Shown here one piece after another: positions 7,101-9,642 of a stretch of DNA of 9,642 bases. The position numbers and the translations under genes are program-made. The notes below the pieces were generated by a model. The model searched no databases, was not told where the DNA came from, and was given only the letters and a program-made list of their open reading frames with translations. The stretch comes from Methanoregula sp. (GTDB lineage: Archaea > Halobacteriota > Methanomicrobia > Methanomicrobiales > Methanospirillaceae). The number at the start of each line of letters is the position of its first letter. The first letter of the stretch is position 1. The stretch covers positions 1-9,642 of the forward strand of contig JAURZP010000409.1 of NCBI GenBank assembly GCA_030653335.1, given 5' to 3'.

Positions 7101-7213
7101 TTGCGATTCATGCCAAGCAATGCTGAAATGCTTCGAATCGTCAATCCTTCCGGATGCTCGGATAACATTGCCCTGATAGCAGAAATTTCATCAGGGAATT
7201 TTTCTACTGCCAT
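4172..7213 (-). CDS. Winged-helix multi-PAS sensor/regulator without kinase domain
   Basis: This is a protein of 1,013 residues (numbers below count from the upstream ATG at 7231; subtract six). A winged helix-turn-helix fills about 12-75, with EGLTIRSISALLGMNRNSVAKYLEMLQ as the recognition region. Seven PAS folds follow at about 82-185, 205-312, 358-468, 482-592, 604-718, 730-842 and 898-1012, several closing with DIT(E/D/G/K) and followed by RESEEKYR-type linkers. Coiled coils sit at about 312-352 and 845-897. There is no HisKA, HATPase, GGDEF or receiver domain and no membrane segment, so it is best read as a cytoplasmic one-component regulator; ligands are unknown. Such HTH-PAS proteins are frequent in Methanomicrobiales. 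The start at 7213 is preferred because the TATA-like AAGATAAATA (7250-7241) would start transcription near 7219, downstream of the alternative ATG at 7231. It is divergent from the glucan cluster and may regulate it. Confidence 0.85.
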   Translation of the reverse strand: MAVEKFPDEISAIRAMLSEHPEGLTIRSISALLGMNRNSVAKYLEMLQMQGGLTLKRSGPSKIYCLADKLPAAAVLKLTKSHVIIFDQLLTAADVNDSFTDLLKISKEEILGKCLEDLPFVVQSHPGLLTLIKEGIRGKESKTSASIKTDYRLVPCMLTCSPVFFENGSSGVSLIIDLEQESKNGDGLFKGTDDSFTGLDETEYICRFSQDGTLTYVNQAYSNLLQRTKTDLIGDKWRPTIPESEYKKIRKCLLSLDRVHPVASLEIKVITPLGNSQWQRWKFRMLSGRTGQSAGYQATGLDITELKNLEQKVVKSADDIASLLKQRKVEIQDLNKQIFDEIASHEKTHFQFQFTEFAMDNASYMITWIARDGRFVYMNKEAQKVLGYQYRDVIQKKFIDIFAGVFSFPWDEIWETLKKDQRYTLEITLMTSKGKEIPVEMVLNYLKSKDKEYCCCFAKDITEKKQAENALRESEEKYRVIFNNEIYAICIFDFDTLKLLDVNDAYIRMYGYTRNELLSGMTIHDITAEHEASDSATETARKEGTIFIPLRYHKKKDGTIFPVEIVGGPYEWKGKRVMFVLSHDITDRMRVENALRVSEEKYRQLVDLAQAGIWAIDADGNTSYVNPRMAKMLGYTVEEMLGKHLFSFMDDAGKTIAAEQMERRRQGNKEDHEFEFITKEGVRIYSALSIAPIKDDIGIYKGAFAIVSDITGRKKVEASLKESEHKYRTLIENIPEKIFIKDASLAYVSCNEHYARDLGIAAEAIVNKTDFDFYSSDLAEKYRADDREIMESGYSRRIEEPYITDGTESWISILKTPIRDDAGNVSGILGIFHDITKRKQREEDFRKKTLQQLQASYENLQRTETDLQLHQTELEVQNEELRQAQLSLEVSRQRYFELYDLAPAGYLTISGQGLILHANLTAATLLGVERHQLEEKSFTRYIVPDDQDIFYHCRKKLDETLKRQSCELRMLHGLVTPFWVQIIAVPSLAGEGDKASISLMIFDIYGHKNRGEK

Positions 7214-7240
7214 CGTATTACACGATAACATACTGAGTAG

Positions 7241-7250
7241 TATTTATCTT
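7241..7250 (-). promoter_or_regulatory. TATA box of the PAS regulator gene
   Basis: The minus strand reads AAGATAAATA, centred about 33 nt before the ATG at 7213. Initiation would fall near 7219, giving an almost leaderless mRNA. No Shine-Dalgarno precedes either candidate ATG (7231 or 7213). The position decides the start in favour of 7213, subject to mapping of the 5' end. Confidence 0.45.
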
Positions 7251-7256
7251 TTGGCT

Positions 7257-7280
7257 GTGCCTTGCACTAATGCCTTGCAT
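7257..7280. promoter_or_regulatory. Tandem dyads, candidate operator
   Basis: Two perfect 11-bp dyads, GTGC-CTT-GCAC (7257-7267) and ATGC-CTT-GCAT (7270-7280), are spaced 13 bp centre to centre and share the core GCCTTGCA. They lie directly upstream of the regulator's TATA box. A third GCCTTGCA occurs inverted at 7426-7433, on the side of the plus-strand cluster. The arrangement suggests binding of a dimeric regulator, perhaps the adjacent winged-helix protein itself; this is inference. Confidence 0.45.
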
Positions 7281-7406
7281 GCAGTCGGATTTATCAACCC
7301 ACCTGCAATAGTAACAATCACCTCCCGGTATAGGATCAACTAATGAAACGATTTACGGGAAAACGCGGACGGGACACGAGCAGCAGTTCATCAGAGGTCT
7401 TTAAAA

Positions 7407-7418
7407 AAAAGATCTTTT
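7407..7418. promoter_or_regulatory. 12-bp palindrome in the divergent intergenic region
   Basis: AAAAGATCTTTT is a perfect palindrome lying about 100 bp before the first small ORF and 8 bp before the inverted GCCTTGCA at 7426-7433. It could be a regulator site or simply a by-product of the A8 tract at 7403-7410. The 7214-7517 stretch holds no gene, only these putative control elements. Confidence 0.25.
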
Positions 7419-7517
7419 AGTGCACTGCAAGGCTAAAAAACTCCCGGTCAGAATCAAAAAAGCCATATCCGGCATGAGTACGATCATCCAAAACAAAAGG
7501 AGCAGGAGAGGAATCTG

Positions 7518-7712
7518 ATGAAAGAAAATGAACTGGCACAAAAAAATTCAGCGCTCTGGATCCAGTATTCATCACTTTCAACAGGCCGAAGCAGCGGAAC
7601 CGAACTTCTTGACAATGGGGGATATGCAACGGTTCCGAGGAGTGGGAAGGATGCTCCCCGGAATGTTGCCGATCGGGTAAATGATGAGATGACTCTTGGG
7701 GTGGTATCATAA
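7518..7712 (+). CDS. Small hypothetical protein, 64 residues, first in glucan cluster
   Basis: This is a soluble 64-residue protein that I do not recognise. It has a polar N-terminus (KENELAQKNSALWIQYSSL), a Ser/Gly stretch, and a C-terminal part (NGGYATVPRSGKDAPRNVADRVNDEMTLGVVS) with no Cys and no membrane segment. GGAGAGG at 7505-7511 is a good Shine-Dalgarno 6 nt before the ATG, and a TATA-like CATATCC sits near 7465. Codon choice in the third position is mixed and resembles the neighbouring genes rather than random AT-rich sequence. The next small frame begins 2 bp after its stop, and GH57 follows, which suggests co-transcription. It could be an accessory or regulatory peptide of glucan metabolism. 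The longer frame on the opposite strand looks like its shadow. Confidence 0.55.
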   Translation: MKENELAQKNSALWIQYSSLSTGRSSGTELLDNGGYATVPRSGKDAPRNVADRVNDEMTLGVVS

Positions 7713-7714
7713 AA

Positions 7715-7888
7715 ATGATGGAAATTTCTCCTGAAAGGAGTGAACCGTTCAAACGATACACGTCTTCAAATATTCAAAATCTCCCGTTTTTTGATTTTGA
7801 TGAAAAAGAACGGGTATATAAATTACGAATTGAGGCAGGTATCCATGTGCTGAAAAATGAATGCCCCGGTAAAAAGAGAAGATTATGA
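7715..7888 (+). CDS. Small hypothetical protein, 57 residues, overlapping GH57
   Basis: An uninterrupted 57-codon frame starts 2 bp after the TAA of the preceding small gene and ends in a TGA that overlaps the GH57 start (ATGA, 7885-7888), the same junction as between the precorrin-2 dehydrogenase and hemA. The product begins MMEISPERSEPFKRYTS. It continues NLPFFDFDEKERVYKLRIEA, which would form an acidic segment then an amphipathic helix, and ends in a basic tail (GKKRRL). I do not recognise it. GGGGTGG at 7698-7704 is a possible but distant ribosome binding site; the second ATG (7718) is an alternative start. Codon use is more AT-rich than in GH57, and the frame contains a TATA-like TATATAAA, so a non-coding leader is the competing explanation. 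Confidence 0.5.
   Translation: MMEISPERSEPFKRYTSSNIQNLPFFDFDEKERVYKLRIEAGIHVLKNECPGKKRRL
7815..7822 (+). promoter_or_regulatory. TATA-like element upstream of GH57
   Basis: TATATAAA preceded by AACGGG is a near-ideal archaeal TATA box. Transcription would begin near 7845 and give GH57 a leader of about 40 nt with a weak AGAGAAG ribosome binding site. It lies inside the 57-residue small frame (codons for Val-Tyr-Lys), so it is either an internal promoter or coincidental coding sequence. Confidence 0.35.
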
Positions 7889-9447
7889 AACACAAAAAAG
7901 TGGTGCCCAAACCAATAAAAGATACTGAAAAAAATGAAGAGAAAGAAGAAATAATCGCACAAATACCGGTAGAAATGCCAAAACAGCAGGCAATGCAAAA
8001 TGTCTGTTTTGGTTTTGAAGTGCACCAGCCGTTCCGGCTTAACCGGCATTTTGCTCCCAACCCAAAGGTGAAGAAAAATGATCTTCCCACTCTCTATTTT
8101 GATGAACTGAACAAAGAAGTGTTAGAGCGGGTTTCTGAGAAATGTTACGTACCTGCCACATTAAATATCCTGGAAAAATTAGACGAAGGCTTCCGTTGTG
8201 CATTCTCTTTTTCAGGAACGTTAATCGAACAACTGGAAAAATGGCAGGAGGATGTCCTCTCCCTCTTTGATGCAGTAGCCCGGCATAAAAATACCGAACT
8301 GCTCGGCCAGACCTATTACCACAGCATTGCCGGATGCTTTGGGGACAAGACAGAGTTCAAAGAGCAGGCAAAGATGCACACCGACCTGATGTATGATCTT
8401 TTTAAGACACGCCCCAAAGTCTTTGAAAATACCGAGTTCACGTTCAACAACCAGATCGCCACACTGGTAAAAGAGATGGGCTATGCCGGTATCTTCACAG
8501 AAGGCGTAGACCGCGTCCTTGGCTGGAGAAGCCCGCACTACATCTATACCTGCAATGGTCTGCCGGTCCTTATGCGCGATGTCCATCTCTCCGATGACAT
8601 CGCGTTCAGGTTTGCCAACCGGGGCTGGGACAAGTACCCGCTGACAGCAGACATCTATGCCAGCTGGCTTTCCGGCACTTCCGGAGATGTCACCAACATC
8701 TTTTTGGATTACGAAACTTTTGGAGAACATTTCTGGGAAGAGACCGGAATCTTTAATTTCCTTTACCACCTGCCCGTCGAGTTAAAGGATCGTGGGATTA
8801 ATACCGTCCTGCCATCCGATGTCTTAAAAAAGTATCCTCCTGTAGGCACGATCGATGTACCCGATACCATCTCATGGGCAGATATAGAAAAGGATGCCTC
8901 AGCCTGGATGGGAAACGAGCGGCAGCACACCGCGTACTCGGCAGTCCAGAAGGCAGCTGCCTTTGCCAAAGACAAATCGATCTGGCGGTATCTCACCACC
9001 AGTGACCACTTCTATTACATGGCTTCCAAGTACGGCACCTGCGGCGAGGTGCACAACTACTTCAGCCATCATGAGGCCGAAGATGCGTTCAGGACGTACA
9101 TGGCGATCCTTGCAGATTTCGAAAAGCGGAACATCCGGGGAATGAAAAGTCGCAAATCTGCAATAACGTTACGAACACTGAATACAGAAGAGGCGTTCCA
9201 CTTCACATCACCTTCTGGTTATGTGGGGTACGCAGCCTTCAGTCTTGACCAGTTCAGTGAACTCCTGCGGGTGGTACCGGGGGACTCGATTACGTACCAC
9301 CAGGAGCGGGGGGATATCGCTCACTGGATCGAACAGACTCTGGAAGACGATGAACTGGCAAATAGCATCCGAACCTGTGTGGACCGTCAGGAACTACTAA
9401 AGGTGATCAATGAACGAAGGGAGCTGTTATGGAGTCACTTAACGTAG
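7885..9447 (+). CDS. Glycoside hydrolase family 57, alpha-amylase-like
   Basis: This 520-residue enzyme shows all five GH57 motifs: HQP at 47-49 (within FEVHQPFRL); ELLGQTYYHS at 138-147; FENTEFTFNN at 180-189 with E184 as the expected nucleophile; FLDYETFGEH at 273-282 with D275 as the expected acid/base; and YYMASKYGTCGEVHNYFSHH at 377-396. It resembles the MJ1611-type archaeal alpha-amylases, acting on alpha-1,4-glucan. There is no signal peptide, so it should act in the cytoplasm on stored glucan or maltodextrin. The first 36 residues are a Lys/Glu-rich extension before the barrel; internal Met31 or Met37 are alternative starts. The chosen ATG overlaps the preceding small frame by 4 bp. 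A glycosyltransferase begins inside its last codons, linking synthesis and breakdown. Exact specificity (amylase, glucanotransferase or branching) cannot be fixed from motifs alone. Confidence 0.93.
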   Translation: MKHKKVVPKPIKDTEKNEEKEEIIAQIPVEMPKQQAMQNVCFGFEVHQPFRLNRHFAPNPKVKKNDLPTLYFDELNKEVLERVSEKCYVPATLNILEKLDEGFRCAFSFSGTLIEQLEKWQEDVLSLFDAVARHKNTELLGQTYYHSIAGCFGDKTEFKEQAKMHTDLMYDLFKTRPKVFENTEFTFNNQIATLVKEMGYAGIFTEGVDRVLGWRSPHYIYTCNGLPVLMRDVHLSDDIAFRFANRGWDKYPLTADIYASWLSGTSGDVTNIFLDYETFGEHFWEETGIFNFLYHLPVELKDRGINTVLPSDVLKKYPPVGTIDVPDTISWADIEKDASAWMGNERQHTAYSAVQKAAAFAKDKSIWRYLTTSDHFYYMASKYGTCGEVHNYFSHHEAEDAFRTYMAILADFEKRNIRGMKSRKSAITLRTLNTEEAFHFTSPSGYVGYAAFSLDQFSELLRVVPGDSITYHQERGDIAHWIEQTLEDDELANSIRTCVDRQELLKVINERRELLWSHLT

Positions 9448-9642
9448 CCTTCTTCTGCTGGGAATCGATGTATGCCGAGCGGGTTGGCGGACTTGCCAGT
9501 GCTGCAACCAATCTTGCAGAGACCCTGGCAAAGAGTCATACTGTGCACTTCTACACCCGCGGGTCAATGCCTGACCAGACGATCAATAATGTCAGGTACC
9601 ATTACTGCCAGCCTCATGGCGGCAATACAGTACAATACTGTG
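9429..9642 (+). CDS. Glycosyltransferase (glycogen synthase-like, GT4/GT5), N-terminal part
   Basis: The frame is open to the end of the window: 71 codons plus one base are visible. It starts NVAFFCWESMYAERVGGLASAATNLAETLAKSHTVHFYTRG. This is the typical first Rossmann half of GT-B retaining glycosyltransferases: a beta strand, the GG(L)A loop that contacts the nucleotide-sugar, a helix, and then an HxVHFYTRG strand. Archaeal glycogen synthases of the MJ1606 type look like this, and the pairing with a GH57 amylase supports a role in building alpha-1,4-glucan from NDP-glucose. The donor motif (E-x7-E) lies outside the window, so another sugar substrate remains possible. GGGAG at 9419-9423 is its ribosome binding site, 5 nt before the ATG. 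The gene overlaps GH57 by 19 bp, so the two are translationally linked. Confidence 0.85.
   Translation, partial: MESLNVAFFCWESMYAERVGGLASAATNLAETLAKSHTVHFYTRGSMPDQTINNVRYHYCQPHGGNTVQYC

Noticed and set aside
7417..7761. 114-residue minus-strand frame opposite the 64-residue small gene
   Set aside because: It is rich in His, Pro and Ser with no recognisable fold, has no promoter or ribosome binding site, and lies opposite a frame with a good Shine-Dalgarno and an operon position.
7749..8090. 113-residue Phe-rich frame on the minus strand
   Set aside because: It is antisense to the Lys/Glu-rich N-terminus of GH57 and the small frame before it; the phenylalanines come from lysine codons on the other strand.
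8221..8769. 182-residue minus-strand frame inside GH57
   Set aside because: It lies wholly within a well-supported GH57 gene in the mirror reading phase and has no signals of its own.
1..9642. CRISPR array, transposase, integrase or toxin-antitoxin genes
   Set aside because: No regularly spaced repeats, DDE or tyrosine recombinase motifs, or paired toxin-like frames were seen.

Overview
The window looks like chromosomal DNA of a methanogenic euryarchaeon, most likely order Methanomicrobiales (Methanoregula-like). This is inferred from remembered gene content, not from a search. The supports are: a precorrin-2 dehydrogenase plus glutamyl-tRNA reductase pair of archaeal type; a winged-helix plus multi-PAS regulator of a kind common in that group; a GH57 amylase with a GT4/GT5-like glycosyltransferase; archaeal TATA boxes; GGAGGTGA ribosome binding sites; U-tract terminators without GC-rich stems; and a tRNA gene with no encoded CCA.

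Left part (1-1890), sparse and AT-rich: a small four-helix membrane protein on the minus strand (54-407). Then comes a structured intergenic segment (about 480-570) and a 26-residue lysine/alanine peptide gene (757-837) with a TATA box and a perfect Shine-Dalgarno. Next is a T-rich gap, a small lipoprotein on the minus strand (1097-1495) and a tRNA-Gly(GCC) on the minus strand (1814-1885). Between the mini-gene and the lipoprotein, a short segment near 1013-1031 matches the 3' end of that tRNA at 16 of 19 positions. It may be a decayed tRNA copy or an old attachment site.

Middle (2195-4092): a two-gene tetrapyrrole operon on the plus strand. A Met8/CysG-N-type precorrin-2 dehydrogenase overlaps hemA by 4 bp. 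Together they provide the entry step of C5-pathway tetrapyrrole synthesis and the oxidation of precorrin-2 to sirohydrochlorin, the branch point to siroheme, heme and, in methanogens, F430. The first gene appears to be translated from a leaderless mRNA. Converging on hemA is a regulator of about 1,013 residues (4172-7213, minus) with an N-terminal winged helix and seven PAS domains, but no kinase or other output domain.

Right part (7214-9642): divergent from the PAS regulator lies a tight plus-strand cluster. It comprises a 64-residue small ORF (7518-7712), a 57-residue small ORF starting 2 bp later (7715-7888), a GH57 alpha-amylase-like enzyme (7885-9447, overlapping by ATGA) and the start of a glycosyltransferase (9429 to the window edge, overlapping by 19 bp). 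The last two point to storage alpha-glucan (glycogen) metabolism. The intergenic region between the regulator and this cluster carries three copies of GCCTTGCA, two of them inside tandem 11-bp dyads just upstream of the regulator's TATA box. These are a plausible operator, so the PAS protein may control itself and perhaps the glucan cluster.
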